DNA of 64,000 bases from Thuidium tamariscinum. Taxonomy: Eukaryota > Streptophyta > Bryopsida > Hypnales > Thuidiaceae. Of this stretch, positions 11,811 to 23,375 are shown in pieces. The notes below the pieces were generated by a model. That model made no database searches and was not told the origin of the DNA. It was given only the letters and a program-made list of their open reading frames with translations. Where the stretch lies: the NCBI GenBank assembly GCA_947034885.2, contig OX344750.2:2294001-2358000 (forward strand), in the 5' to 3' direction. Both the position numbers and the translations under genes were made by a program. How positions within the stretch are numbered: the stretch's first letter is position 1; every line of letters starts with the position of its first letter.

Positions 11811-13271
11811 GGGTGATTGCAAGGATACCGATCCTATTTCCCGTTACAATTGAAGTTTCGTTGTTCTTTTCTGCTATAACTTTTGAATAAAAATATTCAA
11901 GAATATGAAATAATTATTAGACCTCTCTAACTTGATGGTTTTTACATCCCTTATTTTTCAGAAATTAAAAAAAACATTTTATATTTAAAATTAATTTTTG
12001 TTAATTTGTCACAAACTGAGGTTTAGAGTTTTTTACTAATTACTACATTAGGAGTACCCAAATTTAATGATCTAAAGTTGAAATTTTCATGGTGCATTTG
12101 CATAGTAGGAAAGCATATTCCTACCAAAGGAAATCTAAAAATACATTATTTTATGTCCTCCACATACATGCAAACAACACTCCAATTGCACGCAATTTCT
12201 GACCACTAACAATGGTGCTAAGATTAATTTTTTGGTGAAATATCATCACCATCAACTCTTCCCAAATTCCCAATTTTTTTAGATTTGAGAAAAAGAGATT
12301 TTCCTATTTTTTACAAATTAAAATGTAAATATGCCCATTTTCATGAGATTTTCCACTTTTCTAGTTGGGTGATTGCAAGAAACACCTGTCCTATTTGTTG
12401 CGTTTGGCTGATTTTTTCGGGAGTACTTAAAAATTAGAAAATTAATTTTTAAAAAATTTAAAAAATATGAATAGTGTATATACCTCTAAGATGAAGGTTT
12501 TCACCGAAGGAAATGGATAGAAAAATTTTCTAAGTAGGAGAACTTGAAAAGTGCCAAACCTCCAGAAAATACATACTTTCATGTTTTAATAAGGGAAAAA
12601 TAGTGAAAATAGATATTTTCAAAAAATAAAAAGTGGCCATTTGCAACAACTTTATGGAGATAGTCATTCACAAAAAAACCCACCAAAATAATATTCTATA
12701 TGTTTCAAAATACAAGCAGAAGGGAGCTCACTTTGTAGACCTCCACACCTCACAAAATTAACTTTTTTTAAAAATCCTTCCTTGGAAAGCTAGAAGTCTA
12801 CTAGAAGACCATTTCATCCAAATTTCATGTTAAAATCATTAAAAATAGGTATAGCTCAGGTATTGAAAACCCCTAAATTGCCAAGTGTGACATCCAATCG
12901 GGGTCTATTTTGGGATAGTAAAATATTTTTGAAAATTATGAAAAAATTATGGAAGGTGTATAATAGTTATGAGTACCTTCCGTACAAATCTTGAGTCAAT
13001 CAGAGCTAAAACACAAAAGTTATGGCCAAAAAACAAATCAAAATGCAACGTGTGACACAAAATAGGACAAGTGTTTCTTGCAATGACCCAGTTCTCCTAC
13101 TTAGAAAATTTTCCTAAGCTCTTCCTCCATAGGGTAACTTCTTCTTTAAGGTGTATACATTGTACATATTTTTTATATTTAAATTTTTTCTTAATTAAAT
13201 AGTACTCCTACAAAAAGGGAGGTGTACTACAAAACACTACGGAAAATGGATGGTGTTTCTTGCAATGACCT
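11811..13271. mobile_element. Inverted-repeat element with 4-bp TSD, outer copy of a nested pair
   Basis: The left end is GGGTGATTGCAAGGATACCG. The right end is the decayed reverse complement (TGTTTCTTGCAATGACCT) closing at 13271. TGTA flanks both sides (11807-11810 and 13272-13275). A second member of the same family is inserted inside at 12367-13089, so this element was present first. The native portion is AT-rich with no ORF. Four members of this family in the window share the terminus and the 4-bp duplication length. Confidence 0.8.
12367..13089. mobile_element. Inverted-repeat element with 4-bp TSD, inner copy
   Basis: The left end is GGGTGATTGCAAGAAACACC. The right end reads GGACAAGTGTTTCTTGCAAT followed by GACCC, finishing at 13089. 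AGTT flanks both sides (12363-12366 and 13090-13093). It lies inside the related element at 11811-13271. The arms are imperfectly complementary and include a conserved interior phrase around CATAACTTTTG. No ORF. Confidence 0.85.
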
Positions 13272-13275
13272 TGTA

Positions 13276-14742
13276 GTATAAGGCAAAGTAAATATATTTT
13301 GAAAGGTGCAATAATATAAATTATAGAGATTGCAAAACTTTAGTAATTTTATTGCATGAATTGAAATTATTATGAATTTTGAAAGAAAAAAGTGTGACAG
13401 ACCCTTAGACGGACCCATTGCTAATTACTAGACTCTTCTAATTTTCATCACTCAAAAAACTATTTTTTCGTTAAATCCTTCTTACTTTTTTGCACACTAC
13501 TTTGGGACATGTGCCATGAACTTTTAGTATCAACTTTGAAAAGGAGAAAATAATACATTCTAGCCTTAGTTGGAAATATGTCTATTGATAAGTTGGTTGT
13601 AAGGTGTTGGTTGGTTATGCTTGGTTCTACCTTACTTTGGATTTAATACAATTATGAAAAATTTGGTAGAGTTGCAATTGTTTTTTTTGTTGTACATTAA
13701 TTCATTTGTTCTCATTGACAATAGAATTCTAGTGGTAATCTACCTCGGATTGTTTATTTTATATAATCTTAAAAGCATTGCACTTTGTATTATAAATACA
13801 TTTGATTTAGTAGGACATTTTGCAAATGGATTTTATGGCTTATGGTGGATTTGCAAGTGAATATTTTGATTGTTTATTAATCTATATTATTCAATAATTT
13901 AGCCTTCGAACATCTTATTACTATTGAGTTTATTTTATTAAGAGCGGTATTAATGTCTTTTATTAGAATTTTGAATTTTTTATGTAGAGATTGCATGGAT
14001 GGTGTGTGATACCTTATAGATTTTTGCTCAAATAGTTAATGATGGCTTTATAACTAATTAAGAGGTTTTGATATTTCAGTGTTTTAATTTGTATAGTTTG
14101 TTATGAATATGTATCATTGCAAAATGTGAACACAATGAATTGTATTTGATTTTTGGTGTTTGGATTGAAGAATAATGATATGGAATTTAGAGGTTGTCTA
14201 AATAAACATAGTATATCTAGTTTGAGCCATATTTTGCATTTATGTTTGAGTAGAAAATGTGAATATGGTTGGAATTGTAGTAGCATTGTATAATCTAGTT
14301 TTAGATTTAAATATGCCTATGTTCATTAATATGATGCGTCTTGTTTTAGAGGTCAAAATAAGAAGACTATAGAGTTTGTATATTATTTTATTAATATCTC
14401 TTTTTGTTCCAAAAGTGTTGACATGTACTATATTATATACTAATAGGTAGGAATCTATATCTTTGATTGTTGTAGGTTACAAAGTAGATCTGTAGTTGTT
14501 GGATATAGTATAGGTTTAGAAGTATGTTTTTGCAGATTATCCATATATTGTTTCGTATCTACATTTTAATAGTGCATTTCTTGTACGTCTATAATATAAG
14601 GATTTTCTTAGAATTTGTCAAAAAAATTGTAGTGAATGTTATTGTTATATATTTGCCCACTTATGAACCCCTAAAGGACTAAGGGTGCAAAAAATCATAT
14701 TGTGAAAGCCACATGGTAGCTTTGTGGTCTTTTAGGGATTAA
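13276..14742. other. AT-rich intergenic with a tiny TTAGGG-ended hairpin
   Basis: I see no gene; a 79-codon plus ORF at 13621-13860 is hydrophobic, AT-driven and unconvincing. At about 14668-14738 the sequence runs from CCCCTAAAGGAC to a near-complement GTCTTTTAGGGA and ends next to TTAA. It may be a miniature relative of the CCCCTAA-ended elements listed elsewhere. Confidence 0.4.
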
Positions 14743-16802
14743 CTCTTTATTGCCTAAGGTCAAAAAGTGTCTCAAAGTATCCTTGCTTTTCAAGCCTTAT
14801 AAGTCTAAATGTTACTAAGCTATAAAAATCTCAACCATACAATTTTGTGGTGTGCATATTGGAGATGATGTTAATCAAAATTTGGAGTCATTGGGCTACA
14901 TAGATTGCAAGATCATATTGTTTTTCAGTGTTAAGAAAAGATATTGAAATTTTCCTAAAAAGACATTTGGAAGGGAAATTTGATTTCTAAATCTATTCAA
15001 ATGAAAAAAATTTAAACAAAAAAGTGCTTTAAAACCAACATACAAACACATTGGTGAAAGAAAATTTCAATCAAATGCTTTGAACTATTTGCAAAATGAC
15101 TTTGAAATGGATGATTGCAAGAAACACTTAAAGCCTTTTGTCACACCTTAGTTTTTGATTTTTTTTAGCCATAACTTTTATGTTTTAGCTCCAAATGACT
15201 CAAAATTTACAGGGAAGCTACTCATAGCTATTATGTATCTATAATAAAATTTGGAGGTTTTTCAAAAATAATTTATTATTTTAAAATAGCCCCCAAAATT
15301 TCTCATAATACTCAATTTAGGGGTTTTTAGCATCGCTTATCTAAAAAAACGAATTTTGACCTAAAATTTGGAGGAGATGGATTTTTAGAAGACTTAAAGC
15401 TATTATTAAAGTAATTCTAAAAACAACTATTTTTATGTGTTGTAGAAGTCTACAAAGAGAGCTTCATTTTGCATTTTTTCCAAAGGTAAAAAACATTATT
15501 TTGGTGAGTTTTTTAGTCAAATCTCATCACCAAAAAGTTCTTTCAAGTGTTATATTTTTATGGATTTTTTTGAAAAAAATCCTATTTTCTACAAATTAAA
15601 ATGTCACAAGTTGTATTTTCTTCATTGGAACTTTGGACATAGAATTTTCATAGAATTTCAATGAAGAAAATACAACTTGTGACATTTTAATTTGTAAAAA
15701 ATAGGATTTTTTTCAAAAAAATACATAAAAATACAGCATTTGAAAGAACTTTTTGGTGATGAGATTTGACCAAAAAACTCACCAAAATAATGTTTTATAC
15801 CTTTGGAAAAATATACAAAATGAAGCTCTCTTTGTAGACTTATACAACACATTAAAATAATTATTCTTAGAATTACTTTAAATAGTGGCTATAAGTCTTC
15901 TAAGAAACCATCCTCTCCAAATTTTAGGTGGAAATTTGTTTCTTTTTTAGATAAATGGTACTAATAGCCCCTAAATTGAGTACTGTGAGAAATTTTTGGG
16001 GCTATTTTAAAATAATAAATTTTTTTTGAAATTTTTTTGAAATTCATTATAGATACATAATAGCTATGAGTAGCTTCCCTGTAAATTGAGACATTTGGAG
16101 CTAAAATACAAAAGTTATGGCTAAAAACAAAATCAAAAACTAGGGTGTGATGAAACACAGCAAATAGTACAAGTGTTTCTTGCAATCACCCAAATGTCAA
16201 AAAAATAACAATAAAAGGTGCAAAAAACACATCATTCTATGATTGTTCCTCCTTCCACTAAAATGATTCTAAGTCACTCATTACTTCTTATATTGATATA
16301 AAATTATAGCCATACAAATTAGACTAGGATGCACAATTTTAAAAAAAAAAGGTTATTAGAAACATACATCGTACGAGGAAAGACAAGCCATCAAAATTCA
16401 CTGTTATCTACAAAACGTCTGGTTTTTTAACTTTGAATTGTTTCCAAACATTTAAAACAATTTGGATTTCCATGAAATTTTGTCCACTATAACTAGACTT
16501 TTAGAGAAACATAATCCAAATTTTTTTGTGGGAAACAAACATAAGATGAAGGAGATACAAGCCTCCAAAGTTGCAATAGCATCAACTATAATTTGGTAAA
16601 TTCAAATTGAACCTATGAACTTTGATTGGTTTCCAAAAAATCATTACACCTTGGATTGATTTCAAAATTTTACTACACATACAAGACTAGTATGCACAAT
16701 TTTTCCAGCAAATTTTTATTGAATTTGGACATAGGATGCAAAAGTTATAACACTTTGAATTGATATGTAAGGACACTTTTTGTCCCCTTAGTCAATAAAG
16801 GG
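14743..16802. mobile_element. TTAA-flanked element, CTCTTTATTG terminus, 2.06 kb
   Basis: TTAA at 14739-14742 is followed by CTCTTTATTGCCTAAGGTCA. At the other end the near-reverse complement CTTAGTCAATAAAGGG is followed by TTAA at 16803-16806. The inverted ends match over about 35 bp. TTAA duplications are typical of piggyBac and Kolobok superfamilies. The interior holds the separate palindrome at 15109-16191 and no transposase. Confidence 0.72.
15109..16191. mobile_element. 1.08-kb near-perfect palindrome of the 4-bp-TSD family
   Basis: The left arm begins GGATGATTGCAAGAAACACT and the right arm ends with its reverse complement TTCTTGCAATCACCC. The arms (about 535 bp each) meet near 15640 with almost no loop. 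AAAT flanks both sides (15105-15108 and 16192-16195), a 4-bp duplication. Several short ORFs on the minus strand are mirror images across the axis and not evidence of genes. The element lies inside the TTAA-flanked element at 14743-16802. Confidence 0.85.
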
Positions 16803-16806
16803 TTAA

Positions 16807-17589
16807 TACTTGAGAAGTTAAAGGCCATTAGTTGTTTTTTTATATTTCTTCAATTTTATTAAAATATTGTTGTCAAAATCAAATGAGACCTTTACAAGTG
16901 GTGAGATGTAGTGAGGGCCAATCATCTTTTTGTAAGTAGATAGGTTTAGGATGGGACTTTATGTGAGTTCTAATTTTATTTTGTGTGAGAAGTTATATTC
17001 TATTTATTTAACATGTTGACAATTGATGTTAACATTGTTTTATCAAGCTAATTATATTGTAGTGTAGGGTGCTTGATTTGTGTTAAAATAAGGTAGAGTG
17101 AGTTTAGACTATTAGTGAAGAGATAGGGCTTGAATCAAAACATCCAAACCAACTCAAAATGTTTAAATTTATACAAGTGATATGTGTTAGTTCATTCAAT
17201 TGTAATGCTTTTAGAATTTTTAAGAATATGTATTGTTGTTTGTTTTGCTAAGAACTTGTTTTGAGATCCCAATGGTCTTATTATTCTAAAACTAATTCGG
17301 CCTTTGAAGTTGTGAATATCATATCTTATAAATTTTGCAATCTATTGCTCGGAGCCTTTAAAAAATCCTTTTGGAAGGTAGAACAATCCATTTGTATAAT
17401 AGAAATTTATTGATTGTTATTTTTTATATATTTGGTGTAGTAATATTTGTGAGGAGTGTATGTGCAATTGGTATGTGCATATCTAGATGTGGTGGTACAA
17501 TTTTAAATTAAAATTTTAATGTAGATTTAATATAATCAAAATTTAATTTCATAGTCCTATCTTTATAACAAGTCTACTAATGTGAAAGC
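16807..17589. other. AT-rich intergenic, no gene seen
   Basis: No coding, RNA or repeat structure was recognised here. Confidence 0.4.
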
Positions 17590-17872
17590 CTTGAGTCATT
17601 AGGAGGGATTTGAGGGCTCCAAAGAGCCGTTTCGGGACTGTTTCCAAAATTGGTTTGGGGAACGGCTGGCTGCTGTCAAGCCAACATTTCTCAAAAAAAA
17701 AAAAAAAATTGGGTCTTGAAATATGGAAAAAATTCAAAAAAAGAGTTAATGACGTGGCAGTCGCTTGACCATGTAAGATTCCCTGCTGAACTGCGTTCTT
17801 GCGGCAGATTACTGGATTTTAGGCTGTGGGAACTCACGGGCTCTTGGAGCCCTCAAATCTCTCCTAATGGCT
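17590..17872. mobile_element. Short inverted-repeat element (MITE-like)
   Basis: CATTAGGAGGGATTTGAGGG near 17599 is matched in inverted orientation by CCTCAAATCTCTCCTAATG near 17870, extending to GGCTCCAAAGAGCC on the left and GGGCTCTTGGAGCC on the right, about 35 bp of terminal inverted repeat. I could not define a convincing target duplication, so the superfamily is open. Confidence 0.65.
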
Positions 17873-17879
17873 TGGCATT

Positions 17880-20740
17880 TTTTTAATCCATGTGGCAATC
17901 TACTTGGTGAATTTTTGAACAATAAAAAGTTGACCAAATCATGAACAAAAATCAATATACCGTATGTATAAATTTTGATAAGTTCATGCCGAAATATTTT
18001 ACTTTTCTTAGTTTGAAAATTCAATAGACAAATAAGATTTCTTTTTGTTTTTGGTATATTATGAGGACACTCCTAATTTTGAATTGATTCTTTGTATTCA
18101 TGCCTAAACCTTTTTTTCCTAATTTTTCTCATGAACAATTTTTCCAAATTTTTAGAAGTAGTTGTAAATAATTTTTGAAATTCCAACATCCGCCAATTTT
18201 TTCAAGTTATTTGCGAAATTAACCTACATGTATGGTAGTTGTGTTGATTATTGTCCAAATCAAAATATCCCAACCAATTATCCTAACCAACATATATCAA
18301 TTAATTTTAAGTTTGATTTGGATATTATTTTTTCTTGTAGTTATTGTGTTGTTTCAAGTATGGAGGTTGTTTATTAAAATATAAGTGGTGTACTTGGTAT
18401 TTAAATTATTTGTATTATAGAAATGCTATGTTTTGTACAAAGTCTTATTAAATTTGCTATAAATACTTTCAATCTTATAGGTTGTTTTTGTAGGTTGCTT
18501 TTGTAGTTTATACATATAAGTTGTAGTGCTTGGAGTTTGCTTCTTGCTTAATTATAGGGTGTAAATAGTTTTATTGATTCTTTATGTATAATAATGACCA
18601 TATATATACAATTGTTGAAGAAAAACAATTTGAAGTAATAACATCTGAAATTAGTGCTCAAAAGTTGCAACATTAGGTTGAACGTAGTCAAATGATTAAA
18701 TGTAGTCATAGGCAATGAAATTCTAAAAATTCATTGAATGTTAAAGTCTATTCTTTTATTAGGATTTCTTACAAGGTATATATAGTATTTTAGAAGAACA
18801 TTTGTCTTCTCTTGACAATCTCTTCTTGATTGCAATTTTGTAATTCTATTTATGTTGTTGTTCTCTTTGAAGATCCTTCATGTACTCTTCAATTTATTTG
18901 GTGTCTTCATTTATCTTTTGATCTCTTATTTTCTATCTTGATTTCTTGTTATTTTCTATGTACTTGATGTTCCTCTATTTGTTGTTTTAGAAGGCTCAAT
19001 AAACTCTCAAGAATTACAATATGTAGGTGCATATGAATTGAATTCAAGGTGAAGGTATATTTTGAAGGCACTTAGTGTAGGTGTATTTGACTTGAATGAT
19101 TTTTCATTGCTTGTCAATTTCAACTAGGCTTATGGTTTAGATTTTGTTATAATTGTTGGTAGTAAAAAACTTTACGTTAATAAAATCCAAAATAATTCTT
19201 GTAGCTTGAATAATCTTGTTTTATTGATTTTTAGTTTTTTTTTTGTAGATTGCCTAATTGAATATTTATTATGTGTTTTATAAAAGAAGAAATTCTAAAG
19301 TTCACACCTTCAAAGATGCTTAACCTCTTGCACAATGTGACTATTGTATTATTGTATTATTGATTTTTGTGTCTTAAGCTTCATAAAATATCACTTACTA
19401 GCTTAACTTTGCATCTCTAATTTTTTTTAAACTATTTAGTGTTTTTGTTTATTGTTTTTCTTGTGCTAACTTATTAATATTACAAATTAGTACAATTGGT
19501 TGCTTGTATTGTTTCTTGACATTTAAGCCTTGAAATTTGTTGCAAAATGCAAAAGCACAACAAATTGTGGCAAAAATAGCAAATTAGCAATATTATTGAA
19601 TTACTCATTTAAAAGTAATAATGCACATCATTTACTTGTATAGTGTGGCATTAGTAGTGAAATTGTAGATTTGGACAACTATTCAAATCTTATTTGAAAT
19701 GAAGATTTTAAAACATATTTACATTCACATATAGAGTTTATAATCAAGGTTTAGAAAGACACTAGGGATTCTTATATGTTAAAGAAGATTAATGTAGATT
19801 TAAAGGTTTCATAGATTTAACTCTTGAGTTTTAGGAGATGATATATCATTTGTGCTAGCTAAGGATGATAAAGTCTAATACATTGTATTATCAAAATTTA
19901 CTTTAAATAGAAATTTCACACTATTTTATATCTTTCATTTTCTAAGTAATATACATTTAAAAAGTCCTATCAATAATTATATATAGTCAACATAATAGAT
20001 CACAAAACTATGCTTGATCAACTTGACTATGTTGAGTTACCTTGGAATATTGATATTCAATATTTTTTGACTATTTATAGAGAATTGAAAAGGCACCCAT
20101 TTGATTTTGTGAATCAATGAATACATACAATCATTACTTAGGCAATGTTACTTTACTTAACATGCAATTCAAGGGCAAGTTGAGAGTGTTTGTAATGGCT
20201 ACATGCCATTGGGAACAAAATGCCATTCATTTGACTCTTAGTCATTATTGTTTAGAGTAATTGGTCAAAAATGACTAGGATGAGTCTCCATCAACTTTTG
20301 GTTCTATGATGGTTTATTGTCATAAAAATCTAGTCACAATCTTTTAATTTCCAAGTAGTGAAATAAAAAACTTGAGACTAAATAGGTCATGTGGTCTAGA
20401 TGATAGAATGAATTTGAAAGTTGTGAACATAGGATTGAATTAGTTAGAGTGAGTAACAAACCTCTTTATATATCATATGATTTGAATTTCATGTTAAAAA
20501 TGATTGACAATATTTTTTCTAATTTTTTTTTTCGCTTTGAAATTTTTCTTCAAATCTCTACATCAAATTCATGATGACTTATTGAGAAGGGAGTACTTAG
20601 TATCATTGGAGAGCCCTCATATAAGGTGTAAGCACAAGAAAGAAGATCCATGCTGCTCTAACGTGCAATAATTAATTTGACATCTTAGGAAAGGTAACTC
20701 AAAATCAAAATTAGAGACTAGTAAGTATTATAATTAAGTC
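17880..20740. other. AT-rich intergenic, no gene seen
   Basis: Almost 3 kb of AT-rich sequence with stops in every frame. I found no domain, RNA gene or paired termini. Confidence 0.5.
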
Positions 20741-20745
20741 ATGTA

Positions 20746-21335
20746 CTCCCTCCGTCCCAAAATGATCTTCTTGTTAGACAAAATGGTCTAGATTAAGCTT
20801 GAAAATAATAATTTTGTAATTTTTTTTTGAATTGTGAGTAGAATTAGATGTACTCCTACTATCCTAAAACTTTCAACTTCAAAGCTTTTTTCAAATTGTA
20901 GTTTTTGAGCACTCAAAAGTTGAATTTTTAGGGCATTTTCATCTAGCACCGGTGACCACGCAATTATCTAGTTGATGTTGACCAAATCCAGTATTTAGTT
21001 GGGGAATTAATGTTGAACAATGTGGTTACTAACAATTGTGGGCCAAAGCTAGGCTTGTGGCCCAAGCCCAAAAACTTTCATCCTATGCTCCAGGAACATG
21101 TGGCATACATATTTCTTTTAATATGATTGGTGACCTCATCAATGATGTGTGCTTGCATAGAAAATTGAAGGAACAATACTTATTTTTAGAACATTCGAAT
21201 TCCAAGCTTTTGATTGGGGTTGGCTTCAAGAATTGTCAAGGCTTCCTTGCCATCACATTAGATCCTACACCCGAAAGATCATTTTGGGACAAAAAAATGA
21301 AGGGCAACCGGAAGATCATTTTGGGACGGAGGGAG
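20746..21335. mobile_element. Stowaway-like (Tc1/mariner) element, 590 bp
   Basis: The left terminus CTCCCTCCGTCCCAAAATGA and right terminus TCATTTTGGGACGGAGGGAG are exact inverted copies, and TA flanks both ends (20744-20745, 21336-21337). CTCCCTCCGT is the diagnostic Stowaway terminus known from flowering plants. The terminal motif GATCATTTTGGGAC is duplicated just inside the right end (near 21278). A 101-codon plus ORF (21036-21341) runs through the right end of the element and resembles nothing I know. At 590 bp it is long for a Stowaway MITE. Confidence 0.9.
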
Positions 21336-21597
21336 TATTAGATAACAGATGAGTTGCGCTAGCATTGAATTGTTCATAAGTGGTTGCACATTTTCAATTA
21401 CAACTTTTGATCTTCAAGATCCAAGGGTGTAGAAAGCAAGTTGAAAGAAAAGAAGGTTATGACATACAATTTGTTATAGCAATGGTGATCATCGATCATA
21501 AAACTAGCTAAATTGCGCCAAAAATCTATCAATTTTTTTTTGGTTCTACATGTCCATATTAAAAAAGAATTTGAAAACCGAGATTTGAGCAAAAGTT

Positions 21598-22830
21598 TTG
21601 ACGAGACCCAAGCCGCGCTCGCAAAACCTCACATTCATCAACAGAGCAAGTCGATGTAACGTGCTAGGGTTTCTGAGAGCGATCGCATTGGCGCGAGATC
21701 AACCGTCCGATTTGGAGCCTAGCGGTGACATCTCTGCCGTGGATTTCGCCATGAGTTTGCAGACACGCTTCTCCCCCACCTGCATTCCTGTAGTTCATTT
21801 TCTCATGATTTTGGTGCTCATTAGCAACCTCACATGAATGCTTTTGTAATCTGTTCGCCTTGCTTGTTCGTCATGGCGCCATCTGTCCAATTGCCCATTT
21901 TCTCCTTGGCTCCTTCAATTCCCTCGGATACTTGAGATGCGTGCTTTAATTCTGCAAAATTGATTCCTATTTGAATGCAGCATCTTCTACCAATTCAAAT
22001 GTCAGGGTCTAAGGGACTCAGAGTCTCAGAGTTCTTTGCGAAATTGCCACTTCCATGAATCCATGTTGCTTTGAAATCTTGGAGGTTTGCAGATGAGCGC
22101 AATCAGCACATTCTCCCTTGCATTCAGTGCAATTGGGATTTGGAAAATGGTGGTTGGTGCAGGAGTCCTGCACTACTGCAGGGAGCCAGGGAGCTGTTGA
22201 AGCTTCAATGAGTCTTTGGCAATTGGCGGCGTTACCAGCGTAGGTTGTCCAATATAATCCCTCCCTTGTTGTTTGGACTCCACGAACAACCCAACGCATG
22301 TTTTCTGCTTCCGCAATCCGCAATTCCGCACCTTCGCTCTAGATCGACTTTAGGAATTCTGGTTTGCTTACTTTGCTGTCTACCCCAAATTCCTATTTTT
22401 TCTTCGGTTTTGTGTATGTGATCAACCTATGCTTTGCTACTCTTGGACTTGTGTTTACTTGTGTCTTCTGTACGTTTTGCAACTGGCATTGTCTTGTTTT
22501 CTCTTGTTCTTTGCTGCTTGAGTTGTGTATGCAAGCCTCATGGCACCCCGTCTCAAGCTTCCTGATAACTTTAGGGTTCGCTGTTTTGGCTCCAGCCGTA
22601 ATTGCAACGGCGTGGGTAAGTATATCGTGGCGCCCCTAAGCGCTGCGGATCGTGTTTTGCCAACAGAATTGAATGATATCTCCATTACGCACGTCTCCGA
22701 GACTCAGTTGTCGCAGTTTCTTCCTCAGCCAGTCGCGCATGATCCACCTTCAGAAGAAACGGTGGGATCTCCACCGTGGGCAAATGTATACTACGCTATG
22801 CCACTTTTGGCATCATTTTAGTTCATTTTT
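21598..22830. other. GC-richer island with hypothetical ORFs on both strands
   Basis: Base composition rises sharply here, as in the gene-bearing parts of the window. On the plus strand the most protein-like stretch is 22542-22821 (from MAPRLKLPDNFRVRCFG), which could end as an exon at the GTATAC near 22787. On the minus strand 22323-22018 encodes 101 residues with a Cys cluster (CTNHHFPNPNCTECKGECAD). Neither has a recognised domain. They cannot both be ordinary genes in a simple layout, and the region may instead be promoter or leader sequence for the transposase relic downstream. Confidence 0.3.
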
Positions 22831-23375
22831 AATGGCATTTTATACATTGGATGGATTCAATTGTCCATAAGTTGTTGAAGATGATAAGAAGATGATTTGA
22901 AAAAAAATACCATTCTAGATAAACACTTGTATGAACATTTAGTCAAGACAACATATCAAAATTTTAACTTTAAATGTGTCAAATCAATCCCCAAAATTTA
23001 GTGGCAATTCTGGATAGATAATAGTCCACATCTACAAATTTAGGTGTCTAATTCAACATATTTTAAACCTAAGCATTTTATTATATATAACCCTATTTAA
23101 ATATAATTCCTTCTTTTGCAAAATATTTGAATTCTTTATTGAACAATGAGTCTTTATGGTGAATGTTGTGGACTGTGACAATATATAAAGAGTCCATATA
23201 AAAGTCCTTTACAAATAGAATATAAACTATTTGTACAAGATTTCTTTTGCAATGCATAGATAATTAAGTATACAACATGAAAATGAGTCCTTTTTTATAT
23301 TGCACAATTTGTTTCTATTTGAAATTATAGGAATTCCAAAACATCCTACTGGATTAAGGACTGTGACAGTCCATA
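22831..23375. other. AT-rich spacer upstream of the hAT-like relic
   Basis: No gene is visible. This may contain the element's left end, but I could not find a terminal inverted repeat. Confidence 0.35.

Noticed and set aside
13621-13860. 79-codon hydrophobic plus ORF
   Set aside because: Leu/Ile/Phe richness follows from AT content; there is no start context, neighbour or motif to support it.
15658-16185. Short ORFs in the 15-16 kb palindrome
   Set aside because: They are mirror images across the axis and have AT-driven composition.
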